From: Ideonella sp. A 288
Lineage (GTDB): Bacteria > Pseudomonadota > Gammaproteobacteria > Burkholderiales > Burkholderiaceae_C
Assembly (NCBI RefSeq): GCF_002198735.1
Contig: NZ_MWLO01000128.1
Location: forward strand, 135,200-178,448
DNA length: 43,249 bases
Direction: 5' to 3'
Made by a program: the position numbers and the translations under genes. Of this stretch, positions 24,585 to 31,703 are shown one piece after another. The notes under the pieces are model-generated. The model was not told the DNA's origin. It saw only the letters and a program-made list of their open reading frames with translations, and made no database searches. The first letter of the stretch is position 1; every line of letters begins with the position of its first letter.

Positions 24585-25469
24585 TCAGGGCCGGGTGCCC
24601 TGCGCCAGGATCGAGGCCAGTTCGGGCACGAGCGCCCCGGGCTCGCCATGCTCCAGCGCGCCCTGTAGCGTCGACAGCACGGCCGCCGCGATCGTCCGTT
24701 CGGCGCCGGCGTCGGCGGCCATCGCGTGGTAGTAGCCCAGGTCCTTGCACGCATTGGCGATCGAGAAGCGCAGGCCCGACGGGTCGTGCGACAGCAGGTA
24801 GGGCTTGATGCGCTCCAGCGCGGTGCCGCCGCCGCCGCCCTTGGACAGCACGTCGACGAACACCTCGGGCGCGACGCCATTGCGCTGTGCCGACGCAGCG
24901 GCCTCGGCCAGCAGCGTCACCATGCCCAGCGACACGTAGTTGTGCAGCAGTTTCATGCCGTGGCCGGCACCCACCGGCCCGGCGTGGGTGATGTTCTCGG
25001 CGAAGCACTGCAGCAGCGGGCGGCATTCGTCGAGCAGTGCCGCGTCGCCACCCACCAGCAGGTTCAGGCGGCCTTCGGCGGCCTCCTTCGGGGTGCGGGT
25101 CATCGGCGTGTCGAGGAAGCGGCTGCCCGCGGCCTGGACCGCCTGGGCCATGCGCAGCGTGGACGACGGGATGGCCGTCGAGCAGTCGATCACCACGCTG
25201 CCGGGCCGCAGGCCTTCGAGCACGCCGCCGGGGCCGGTGAGCACGGCCTCGACCTGGGGCGAACCGGTCAGCACCAGGATGACGATGTCGCTTCGTGCGG
25301 CCAGTTCGGCGGCGCTGTGCAGGCTCACCGCGCCCGCGGCCTTCAGCGCATCGAGCGGCTGGTTGCCGGGGTGTTCCAGCACCGCGAGGGCGTGGCCATG
25401 CTTGACCAGGTTGCTGGCGATGCCGTGGCCCATCAGGCCGATGCCGACCATGCCGACGTTCTTCTTCAT
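24585..25469 (-). CDS. NAD(P)-dependent beta-hydroxyacid dehydrogenase (3-hydroxyisobutyrate dehydrogenase family)
   Basis: A 294-residue two-domain enzyme. The N-terminal Rossmann motif is GMVGIGLMGHGIASNLVK. The substrate loop DTPMTRTPKEAAEGRL (residues 120-134) carries Arg125-Thr126 in place of the usual Ser-Gly-Gly, and the catalytic Lys173 lies in GHGMKLLHNYVS. The Arg in the loop and Ser180 match positions used for sulfonate recognition in E. coli sulfolactaldehyde reductase YihU, though YihU's Asn is His176 here. The substrate is therefore probably a small anionic 3-hydroxy acid or aldehyde, but is undetermined. GGAG precedes the ATG. It is divergent from the GntR gene. Confidence 0.88.
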   Translation of the reverse strand: MKKNVGMVGIGLMGHGIASNLVKHGHALAVLEHPGNQPLDALKAAGAVSLHSAAELAARSDIVILVLTGSPQVEAVLTGPGGVLEGLRPGSVVIDCSTAIPSSTLRMAQAVQAAGSRFLDTPMTRTPKEAAEGRLNLLVGGDAALLDECRPLLQCFAENITHAGPVGAGHGMKLLHNYVSLGMVTLLAEAAASAQRNGVAPEVFVDVLSKGGGGGTALERIKPYLLSHDPSGLRFSIANACKDLGYYHAMAADAGAERTIAAAVLSTLQGALEHGEPGALVPELASILAQGTRP

Positions 25470-25557
25470 GGGGTTCTCCGAGCGAACTGGAATGGAAGGG
25501 CAACGCCTGCGCGTGCGGCGGGCACTGCAGGGCGCGGGCCTGCGCTTGGCATCCAAG

Positions 25558-25579
25558 TTGTATTACACATTCGTCATAC
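25558..25579. promoter_or_regulatory. Two FadR/FCD-type half-conserved operator boxes
   Basis: The 150-bp divergent gap holds an AT-richer stretch with TTGTATTAC (25558-25566) and TCGTCATAC (25571-25579), both matching TNGTNNNAC, the core recognised by GntR regulators of the FadR subfamily. They start 13 bp apart. The adjacent gene encodes such a regulator. Binding would control both divergent genes. Confidence 0.5.
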
Positions 25580-25619
25580 CCATTGGTCAAGGACGACCGA
25601 GGGATGGTAGGCTTCCCGC

Positions 25620-26429
25620 ATGGCCCTCACCGCCGAGCCGACCCTTGCCGACCGCATCGCCGCCGAGCTTGCGCAGCGCGTGCGCGCCGGGGCCTACCCG
25701 GTGGCGTCGCGGCTGCCCACCGAGGTCGCGCTGGCCGCGCACTACGGCGTCAGCCGCACCGTCATCCGCGAGGTCATCGCGCGTCTGAAATCGCAGGGCC
25801 TGGTCGACAGCCGGCAGGGCAGCGGCACCGTCGTGCTCGATGCGCGCTCGTCCGACGCCTTCAGGGTGCTGGCGGCCACGCGCGACGACCCGGCGCTGGG
25901 CGTGCTGCGCATCCTCGAACTGCGCCGCGGCGTCGAGGCCGAGATGGCCGCCCTGGCCGCGCAGCGGCGCAGCGCGGCCGACGTGAAGGCCATCGCCCGG
26001 GCCTTGCAGGCCATCGACGACGCCGTCCAGCGCGGCGGCGATGGCGTCGCCGAAGACCTGGCCTTCCACCTGGCCATCGCCAGCGCCAGCCGCAACCCGC
26101 TGTACTCCGACCTGCTGGGCCTGCTGACCCGCGCGCTGCATGACGCCATCCACGTCACGCGCCGCAACGAGGCGCGCCGCGCCGACCTGGCCGCGCAGGT
26201 GCGGGCCGAGCATCAGGCCTTGTGCGAGGCCATCCGCGTGCGCGACCCGGTGGCCGCGCGTGTGGCAGCGTATGGCCATCTGCTCAACACCGCCGCGCGC
26301 CTGCGCAAGGCCGGCCGCGCCTTCTGGGCCGGCAGCCCGCGCGAGGCCGCCGACCGCGTGGCCGCCACGCGCTTGCGCGGCGTGGCGCGTCCGACGTACG
26401 ACCAGTACACCAAGAGACGGGCAGGGTAA
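25620..26429 (+). CDS. GntR-family regulator, FadR/FCD subfamily
   Basis: The 269-residue regulator has a winged-helix domain (residues about 10-75: YPVASRLPTEVALAAHYGVS; RTVIREVIARLKSQGLVDSR; QGSGTVV). The C-terminal FCD effector domain contains LRILELRRGVEAEMAALAA, FHLAIASASRNPLYSDLL and a late EHQALCEAIRVRD with the metal-binding His pattern. FCD proteins usually sense organic acids such as lactate, pyruvate or hydroxyacids. It is divergent from the hydroxyacid dehydrogenase and lies 53 nt ahead of the dehalogenase-like SDR, so it probably controls both. Confidence 0.93.
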   Translation: MALTAEPTLADRIAAELAQRVRAGAYPVASRLPTEVALAAHYGVSRTVIREVIARLKSQGLVDSRQGSGTVVLDARSSDAFRVLAATRDDPALGVLRILELRRGVEAEMAALAAQRRSAADVKAIARALQAIDDAVQRGGDGVAEDLAFHLAIASASRNPLYSDLLGLLTRALHDAIHVTRRNEARRADLAAQVRAEHQALCEAIRVRDPVAARVAAYGHLLNTAARLRKAGRAFWAGSPREAADRVAATRLRGVARPTYDQYTKRRAG

Positions 26430-26482
26430 ACACGGTGGAGGCGCCACCGGCCGGGCCCGGCCGGCGTGGAGATACTGGTGAG

Positions 26483-27169
26483 ATGACCTCCACCAGACTC
26501 GATGGCAAGCGGGTGTTGCTCACCCAGTCGAAGGACTTCATGGGGCCGGCGCTGTCCGAGGTGTTTCGACGCCTGGGCGCGACGGTGATCGAGGACGAGC
26601 GGCGGCTGGCCGACGACGCGACGCTGCCCGGCGCCATCGTCCAGGCCGCGGGCCACATCGACGTGCTGCTGGTGCACCTGGCGTTGCCGGCCCCCAGCAC
26701 CCCGGCGGCCGACATCGACGACGCCGAGTGGCGCGAGGTGTTCGCCCACCTGGTCGATCCGATGCCGCGCCTGGTGGCCGCGGTGCTGCCGCAGATGACC
26801 GAACGCCGGCAGGGCCGCATCCTGGTGATGGGCAGCGCCGCAGCGCTGCGCGGCCAGAAGCGCACCGGCAGCTACAGCGCGGCGCGGGGTGCGCAGCTGG
26901 CCTACGTGCAATCGGTGGGGCTGGAACTGGCACCGCAGGGCGTGCAGCTCAACGCCATCGCGCAGAACTTCGTCGACAACCCCACCTACTACGGGCCCGA
27001 GGTGCAGGCCAACCCGCGCTTCCAGGAGCGCCTGAAGCGCGACGTGCCCCTGGGCCGCCTGGTCAGCGCCGAAGAGGACGCGCTGTTTGCCGCCTATCTG
27101 TGCAGCGACGCCGCCGCCTGCTTCGTCGGCCAGGTGTTCCCGGTCAGCGGCGGCTGGGCCAGTCGCTGA
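26483..27169 (+). CDS. Halohydrin dehalogenase-like SDR
   Basis: The 228-residue SDR-fold protein lacks the glycine-rich NAD(P) loop. It shows both published signatures of halohydrin dehalogenases: T-X4-F/Y-X-G as T14-QSKD-F19-M-G21, and the catalytic S-X12-Y-X3-R as Ser118, Tyr131, Arg135 (Arg replaces the Lys of SDRs). The loop after strand six reads QNFVDNPTYYGPE and the end GQVFPVSGGWASR. These enzymes convert vicinal haloalcohols to epoxides and halide, and open epoxides with azide, cyanide or nitrite; they are cofactor-free. The ATG at 26483 was chosen because upstream frame belongs to gntR. A degenerate, merely NAD-independent SDR relative cannot be excluded. Confidence 0.8.
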   Translation: MTSTRLDGKRVLLTQSKDFMGPALSEVFRRLGATVIEDERRLADDATLPGAIVQAAGHIDVLLVHLALPAPSTPAADIDDAEWREVFAHLVDPMPRLVAAVLPQMTERRQGRILVMGSAAALRGQKRTGSYSAARGAQLAYVQSVGLELAPQGVQLNAIAQNFVDNPTYYGPEVQANPRFQERLKRDVPLGRLVSAEEDALFAAYLCSDAAACFVGQVFPVSGGWASR

Positions 27170-27740
27170 CCGAATCGGTGGGCGACGGGCCGACGCCCGG
27201 GTCCTGCGGGCAGCGGGTGCGCAGGGCATCGCCGATGCGCGTCAACTCGGCGTCGCCGATCAACCGGCCGGCCATCGGCAGCAGTTCGGCATCTTCGCGT
27301 GCGACGTGCCGCTGGCACCGGTCGACAAAGGCCTGAAGTTCGTCAGCGGCCGGCCCCGGCGCGCGGCCCGCCGCCAGGCCATCCAGCGTCGGACGCAGCA
27401 GGCGCCACCGGCGCTCGAGGTCGCGGTGCTCTTCGGTGAGCGACGCCACCATCTCGCGCAGGCACACCGCGTCGGACCCCGCCATCGCGTCGATCAGCGC
27501 CGGGAACAGTTCGACTTCCTCGTCGGCGTGGTGGGGTTGCAGCGCGGTGTCGCGGCAGCACACCGCGCCGTGGACAGCGTCGCATGCCGGCCGGTCCGGC
27601 CGATACCCGTCCTGCGGGTCGATCAGGCGCTGCAGGACGGCGCACTGGGTCAGCAGGTGACGATGGCAGGCGGCCAGCGTCGCCAGCGGCGACTCGTCGT
27701 CGCCGACGGCCGGGGCGTCGACGGGCTGTCCTGGGGTCAT
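27144..27740 (-). CDS. Hemerythrin-like (HHE) protein
   Basis: A 198-residue helical protein with the hemerythrin HHE cation-binding pattern. It has an early His (ACHRHLLTQCAVLQ), then PHHADEEVELFPALI, LTEEHRDLERRW, and CQRHVAREDAELLPMAGRLI, giving the His/Glu ligands of a di-iron site in a four-helix bundle. Such proteins bind oxygen or nitric oxide or sense iron. The 3' end overlaps the dehalogenase-like gene by 26 nt, tail to tail. The ATG at 27740 is the only reasonable start. Confidence 0.85.
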   Translation of the reverse strand: MTPGQPVDAPAVGDDESPLATLAACHRHLLTQCAVLQRLIDPQDGYRPDRPACDAVHGAVCCRDTALQPHHADEEVELFPALIDAMAGSDAVCLREMVASLTEEHRDLERRWRLLRPTLDGLAAGRAPGPAADELQAFVDRCQRHVAREDAELLPMAGRLIGDAELTRIGDALRTRCPQDPGVGPSPTDSVSDWPSRR

Positions 27741-27842
27741 GGCGTGTGTGGTGGGCCGGCGCCGCGATAGCTACACGGCGCGGGTCACAGGGATGCCCTT
27801 GATGAGGTATCGAGCATAGGTCCTTGCGGACGCGATCGTCAT

Positions 27843-27867
27843 TAAGATGCACGGATGATGCTTCTTA
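27843..27867. promoter_or_regulatory. Imperfect dyad upstream of the ferredoxin gene
   Basis: TAAGATGCA (27843-27851), spacer CGGATGA, TGCTTCTTA (27859-27867): eight of nine positions pair. It sits in an AT-rich patch 71 bp before the ferredoxin ATG and runs into TTATAC, a possible -10. This suggests a regulated promoter, with the regulator unknown. The rest of the gap 27741-27937 is featureless. Confidence 0.4.
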
Positions 27868-27937
27868 TACAAAGGTCTTCGCCGCCACGGGCCAACCCGG
27901 CGCGCCCCGTGGCGCCACGACCGCAGGTGGACACGGC

Positions 27938-28261
27938 ATGACCTTCGTCGTCACCGAAGCCTGCATCCACTGCAAGTACACCGACTGCGTCGACGTGTGC
28001 CCGGTGGATGCCTTCCGCGAGGGCCCGAACTTTCTGGCGATCGATCCCGACGACTGCATCGATTGCGCGGTGTGCGTGCCCGAGTGCCCGGTCTCGGCGA
28101 TCTTTGCCGACGAGGACGTGCCGGCCGACCAGCAGGACTTCATCCCGCTGAACGCGGAACTGGCCCGCCAATGGCCGACGATCACCAAGACCAATGGGGC
28201 GCTGCCGGATGCCGAGGACTGGCGCGAGGTCACCGGCAAGCGGGCCGAACTGAAACGCTGA
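27938..28261 (+). CDS. fdxA: 7Fe ferredoxin FdxA ([3Fe-4S][4Fe-4S])
   Basis: The 107-residue ferredoxin starts [24 protein letters not shown]. Cys9, Cys17 and Cys50 can bind the [3Fe-4S] cluster; Cys40, Cys43, Cys46 and Cys21 can bind the [4Fe-4S] cluster ([13 protein letters not shown]). The C-terminal extension ending [18 protein letters not shown] is typical of proteobacterial FdxA. It carries electrons in the cytoplasm; no partner enzyme is adjacent. AGGTGG lies just upstream of the ATG at 27938. Confidence 0.95.
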   Translation: MTFVVTEACIHCKYTDCVDVCPVDAFREGPNFLAIDPDDCIDCAVCVPECPVSAIFADEDVPADQQDFIPLNAELARQWPTITKTNGALPDAEDWREVTGKRAELKR

Positions 28262-28302
28262 ACGCCTGGCCCCGGCGCGCGACGCGTCGGCCCGCTGCCC
28301 CA

Positions 28303-28316
28303 GGGCCGATCGGCCC
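28303..28316. repeat. 14-bp perfect palindrome downstream of fdxA
   Basis: GGGCCGATCGGCCC reads the same on both strands, 42 nt after the ferredoxin stop in the 193-nt gap before the OsmC gene. It has no loop, so it is better as a protein-binding site than a terminator. No T tract follows. Confidence 0.35.
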
Positions 28317-28454
28317 CGATCGCCATCCGTCGGCCAATCGGTGCGTTGTCAAACAGACCGCCGCCGCCCGGCCCGCGACCATCGGCCGACCGACCTGCGG
28401 CAGCCTCGCCGCACGAGCCCGCCACCCGTCCGACCGCCCCCGAAAGGCTCCACC

Positions 28455-28913
28455 ATGACCGACAAGACCGCCAGCGTGCATTGGGAGGGCTCGGGCCAGA
28501 CCGGCCAGGGGCAGATCAGCACCGAGACCCGGGCGCTCGATCGGGCCCCCTATGGGTTCTCCAGCCGATTTGGCGACGACCGCGTCGGCACCAACCCCGA
28601 GGAGATCCTGGGCGCCGCGCACGCCGCCTGCTTCACGATGGCCTTCTCGTTCGCCTGCGAGAAGGCGGGCTTCGCCACCGACACCGTCGACACCCAGGCC
28701 GACGTGCGCCTGTCCCGCCAGGGCGAGGGCTTCGTGATCGACCGCATCGCGCTGCGCCTGACGGCCAGCGTGCCGCGCCTCGACGAGGCCGGCTTCCAGG
28801 CCATCGCCCACGCCGCCAAGCGCGACTGCCCGCTGTCCAAGGCGCTGGCGAGCGTGCCGGAGATCACCCTGGTGGCCACCTTGCGGGCTGGAGCCCAGGG
28901 CGTGGACGCATGA
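28455..28913 (+). CDS. OsmC-family peroxiredoxin
   Basis: A 152-residue OsmC/Ohr-type protein that reduces organic hydroperoxides with cysteine chemistry. Family features are TETRALDRAPYGFSSRFG, the helix GTNPEEILGAAHAACFTMAF with the peroxidatic Cys, and the late RDCPLSKAL with the resolving Cys. OsmC rather than Ohr is suggested by the N-terminal HWEGSGQTGQGQIST. The ATG at 28455 has AAAGG upstream. Its stop overlaps the next gene (ATGA), so a thiol oxidoreductase is co-expressed. Confidence 0.93.
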   Translation: MTDKTASVHWEGSGQTGQGQISTETRALDRAPYGFSSRFGDDRVGTNPEEILGAAHAACFTMAFSFACEKAGFATDTVDTQADVRLSRQGEGFVIDRIALRLTASVPRLDEAGFQAIAHAAKRDCPLSKALASVPEITLVATLRAGAQGVDA

Positions 28914-29458
28914 ACCGCGACGACCCCGTGGCCGAGACGCAGCCGGCCCTGGCCGCCGCCGACCACAGCCTGGGCGACCCCCACGCCACCGTCACGCTGC
29001 TCGAGTACGGCGACTACGAATGCCCGTTCTGCATCCGCGCCGAGCCGCCGACGCAGCGCCTGATCGAGGCCAGCGGCACGCGCCTGCGCTTCGTGTTCCG
29101 GCACCTGCCGCTGACCGAACTGCACCCGCATGCCGAACTGGCCGCCGAGGCCACCGAGGCGGCCGCCGCGCAGGGCCGGTTCTGGGAGATGCACCGGCTG
29201 CTCTTCGCCCAGACCCACCCCCTGGACCTGCCGGCGCTGACCGGCCATGCGGCGTCGATCGGGCTCGACACGATCCGCTTCGGCGCCGAGATGGCCGACC
29301 GCATCTACACGCAGCGCATCCAGGAGCATCGGCGCGCCGCAGCCCTGGGCGGTGTCAAGACCACGCCCACCTTCATCCTCAACGGCAAGGTGATTGATGT
29401 GTCGTCGGGATTCGACACGCTCGAGCGGGCCGTCGCTGCCAAGCTGAGCGGGCGGTGA
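28910..29458 (+). CDS. DsbA-like thioredoxin-domain protein, cytoplasmic
   Basis: The 182-residue thioredoxin-fold protein has the active site ECPFC (Cys38, Cys41) directly after strand LLEYGDYECPF, an inserted helical domain (HPHAELAAEATEAAAAQGRFW) and the cis-Pro loop KTTPTFILNGK. This is the DsbA/NhaA-type family. No signal peptide is seen, so it probably acts in the cytoplasm. It is fused translationally (ATGA) to the OsmC gene and may reduce it or handle a related peroxide response. Confidence 0.88.
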   Translation: MNRDDPVAETQPALAAADHSLGDPHATVTLLEYGDYECPFCIRAEPPTQRLIEASGTRLRFVFRHLPLTELHPHAELAAEATEAAAAQGRFWEMHRLLFAQTHPLDLPALTGHAASIGLDTIRFGAEMADRIYTQRIQEHRRAAALGGVKTTPTFILNGKVIDVSSGFDTLERAVAAKLSGR

Positions 29459-29533
29459 GCGCAAGGCGCGGCAGGGCGCCGCGCGGGACGTGCCGCGGCG
29501 TGCGGTATGTCCGATGGCGCTGACCTTTAGAGG

Positions 29534-29559
29534 CGCTCAGCTAATGCTTTAGCAGAGCG
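29534..29559. terminator. Hairpin between convergent genes
   Basis: CGCTCAGCTAA (29534-29544), loop TGCT, TTAGCAGAGCG (29549-29559): an 11-bp stem with one A-A mismatch, lying between the DsbA-like gene (ends 29458) and the convergent alternative oxidase (ends 29588). Position and symmetry fit a bidirectional terminator, although no T tract follows. CTTTAG also occurs just upstream at 29525-29530 and again inside the hairpin. Confidence 0.55.
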
Positions 29560-29587
29560 TACCAGTGCGCCGCGAAGGCCGCACCGC

Positions 29588-30316
29588 TCACGCCCGGCCC
29601 GGCGGCCCGACCGCCAGCCCGCTCGCCAGCGCGCTGGCCAGGCCGTGGTTGACGTCGCGGTGCTGCGACTCGTCGGCGCGCACCACCCGCACCACATCGG
29701 CCAGGGTGGCCTCGTCGGCCAGGTGCCAGTACTGCCGGGCGATGGCCGGGGCCCGCGGGTTCGGCGTGCGGCCGTCCTCGATCTCGGCCAGGTAGAGCGT
29801 GTAGCTCAGCACGGCCTCCTCCTCGAAGTAGCCGACCAGCCGGTGCGCCGTGCGCCGCGACACCAGGTAGAGCAGGAAGTAGCCGATGTAGAAGGCGCCC
29901 TGGGCCAGCAGCACCACAAGGCGCTCGAAGGCGGTCGGCCGGGCGATCGCGACGAAGGTCATCAGGTGCATGCGCTCGTTCTCGGCCTCGTCCATCAGGG
30001 TGCGGATCCAGCCGCCGTCGTCCTCCATGCGGCGCAGGCAGCCCAGGTGGGTGAGCGTGGCGCCCACCATGCCCGGCACGGCGGCCACGGTCTCCAGCAC
30101 CACCGCGCGGTGGCCGTAGCGCTTTGCGAAGAACAGGTCGGCGCCGAAGCGCAGGAGCTTGGTGATGGCCAGCGCGACGCGGTCGGACAGGTCCAGCGGC
30201 CGGTGGTGCACGGCGAGGCCGACCGCGGTGTCCGCAGGCGTGTCTGCCGCGGGCCGTCCGCCGGGCGGGTCGCCCTCGGGCGAGGGTCGGTCCGGTCGAC
30301 CCGGGGATGCGGTCAC
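29588..30316 (-). CDS. aox: Alternative oxidase (cyanide-insensitive ubiquinol oxidase)
   Basis: A 242-residue di-iron carboxylate oxidase, like the mitochondrial AOX. Iron ligands are visible as LETVA (Glu75), ENERMHL (Glu114, His117), YFEEEAV (Glu165 or Glu166) and [11 protein letters not shown] (Glu216, His219). Two interfacial hydrophobic helices are present ([30 protein letters not shown]). It would oxidise ubiquinol with O2 without pumping protons. The GTG at 30316 overlaps the stop of the PQQ-type dehydrogenase gene (GTGA); no in-frame ATG upstream is credible. Translational coupling to the dehydrogenase is unusual and suggestive. Confidence 0.93.
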   Translation of the reverse strand: MTASPGRPDRPSPEGDPPGGRPAADTPADTAVGLAVHHRPLDLSDRVALAITKLLRFGADLFFAKRYGHRAVVLETVAAVPGMVGATLTHLGCLRRMEDDGGWIRTLMDEAENERMHLMTFVAIARPTAFERLVVLLAQGAFYIGYFLLYLVSRRTAHRLVGYFEEEAVLSYTLYLAEIEDGRTPNPRAPAIARQYWHLADEATLADVVRVVRADESQHRDVNHGLASALASGLAVGPPGRA

Positions 30317-31626
30317 GGCGAGGCGGTGACGCGCCAGACCATATTGCCCACGTCGTCGGCGACGAGCAGGGCGCCGCGGCGGTCGATCGCCACGCCGACC
30401 GGTCGCCCGAAGGCATGGCCCTGTTCGTCCAGGAAGCCGGTCAGCACGTCCAGCGGCATGGCGCCGGACGGCCGCGCGCCGTCGAAGGGCACGAAGACGA
30501 CGCGGTAGCCGCTGGCGGGCCGGCGGTTCCACGAGCCGTGCTGGCCGATGAACATGCCATGGGCGAACTGCGGCGGCAGCGTGGTGCCGGCCGAGGCGGC
30601 CAGCCCCAGCGACGCGGTGTGCGGGCCCAGCGCATAGTCGGGCACCAGCGCCGTGGCCACCAGGTCGGGGCGGGGCGGCTCGACGCGGATGTCGACGTGG
30701 CTGCCGAAGTAGCTGTACGGCCAGCCGTAGAAGCCGCCGTCGCGCACCGAGGTCAGGTAGTCGGGCACGAGGTCGCTGCCGATCTCGTCGCGCTCGTTGA
30801 CCACGGTCCACAGCGCGCCGCCCGGCGCCCAGGCCAGGCCGTTCGGGTTGCGCAGGCCGCTGGCGAACAGCCGCTGCTGGCCGCTGGCGATGTCCAGTTC
30901 CCAGATCGCCGCGCGGCCGGCCTCGGCCGGCATGCCGCGCTCGGCCACGTTGCTGTTGGAGCCCACGGTGACGAAGAGCTTGCGGCCGTCGGCGCTGGCG
31001 ATCAGGTTCTTCGTCCAGTGGTGGTTGATGGTGCCGCCGGGCAGCCTCGCCACCACGACGCCGGGTTCGGTGATCCGGGTCTGCCCCGCGACGTAGGGAA
31101 ATCGCAGCACGGCATCGGTGTCGGCCACGAACAGGTTGTTGCCCACCAGGGCCATGCCGAAGGGCGAGTTGAGCCCTTCGAGCAGCACGCTGCGCAGGTC
31201 GGCCACGCCGGTGCCCTGGCTGTCGCGCAGCAACGTGATGCGGTTGGCGCTGGGCACGGCCGCGCCGGCGCGCTTCATCACCAGGCCCATGATCGCGCCC
31301 TTCAGGCCCTTGCCGCTTTCGGGCCGGGCGGGGGCATTCGTCTCGGCCACCAGCACGTCGCCGTTGGGCAGCACCAGCAGCCATCGCGGGTGCGACAGGC
31401 CCTTGGCGAAGGCCGCCACGCGGGTGCCGGCGGCCGCTTGTGGCGTGACGTCCTCCGGCCAGCCGCGGGCCGGGGCGATGTTGACGGTGGGGATCAGCGT
31501 CGGGTGCGGTGGCACCCAGCGGGGCTGCCGGCCCGTGCCGTCCGCCACGGTCAGCCGGGCGGTGTCGCCGCAGGCGGCCAGGGCCGCGCAGGCCGCGGCG
31601 ATCGACAGGGCAGTGGCAAGGTTCAA
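30313..31626 (-). CDS. PQQ-type sugar (L-sorbosone) dehydrogenase-like lipoprotein
   Basis: The 437-residue six-bladed beta-propeller is of the soluble glucose/sorbosone dehydrogenase family. A lipoprotein signal is present ([20 protein letters not shown], lipobox Cys19). Blade motifs are [78 protein letters not shown] and [23 protein letters not shown]. Such enzymes oxidise aldoses or aldehydes with PQQ in the periplasm. The substrate is unknown. The downstream alternative oxidase overlaps it by 4 nt; a paralogue lies 77 nt upstream. Confidence 0.9.
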   Translation of the reverse strand: MNLATALSIAAACAALAACGDTARLTVADGTGRQPRWVPPHPTLIPTVNIAPARGWPEDVTPQAAAGTRVAAFAKGLSHPRWLLVLPNGDVLVAETNAPARPESGKGLKGAIMGLVMKRAGAAVPSANRITLLRDSQGTGVADLRSVLLEGLNSPFGMALVGNNLFVADTDAVLRFPYVAGQTRITEPGVVVARLPGGTINHHWTKNLIASADGRKLFVTVGSNSNVAERGMPAEAGRAAIWELDIASGQQRLFASGLRNPNGLAWAPGGALWTVVNERDEIGSDLVPDYLTSVRDGGFYGWPYSYFGSHVDIRVEPPRPDLVATALVPDYALGPHTASLGLAASAGTTLPPQFAHGMFIGQHGSWNRRPASGYRVVFVPFDGARPSGAMPLDVLTGFLDEQGHAFGRPVGVAIDRRGALLVADDVGNMVWRVTASP

Positions 31627-31703
31627 GGCAGGCTCCGGGGCGACATCCGCAGCGGCCCAGGCTACCGACTCGTCGGCAGCCGATCTGTGCGCGAGCGAAC
31701 CGA

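Noticed and set aside
20198-27169. Integrated element with attachment sites
   Set aside because: No integrase, no flanking direct repeats and no duplicated tRNA end were found; only an IS fragment lies at the left edge.
28262-28454. Gene in the gap between fdxA and the OsmC gene
   Set aside because: Frames there are Pro/Arg-rich without motifs or ribosome-binding sites; only a 14-bp palindrome was noted.
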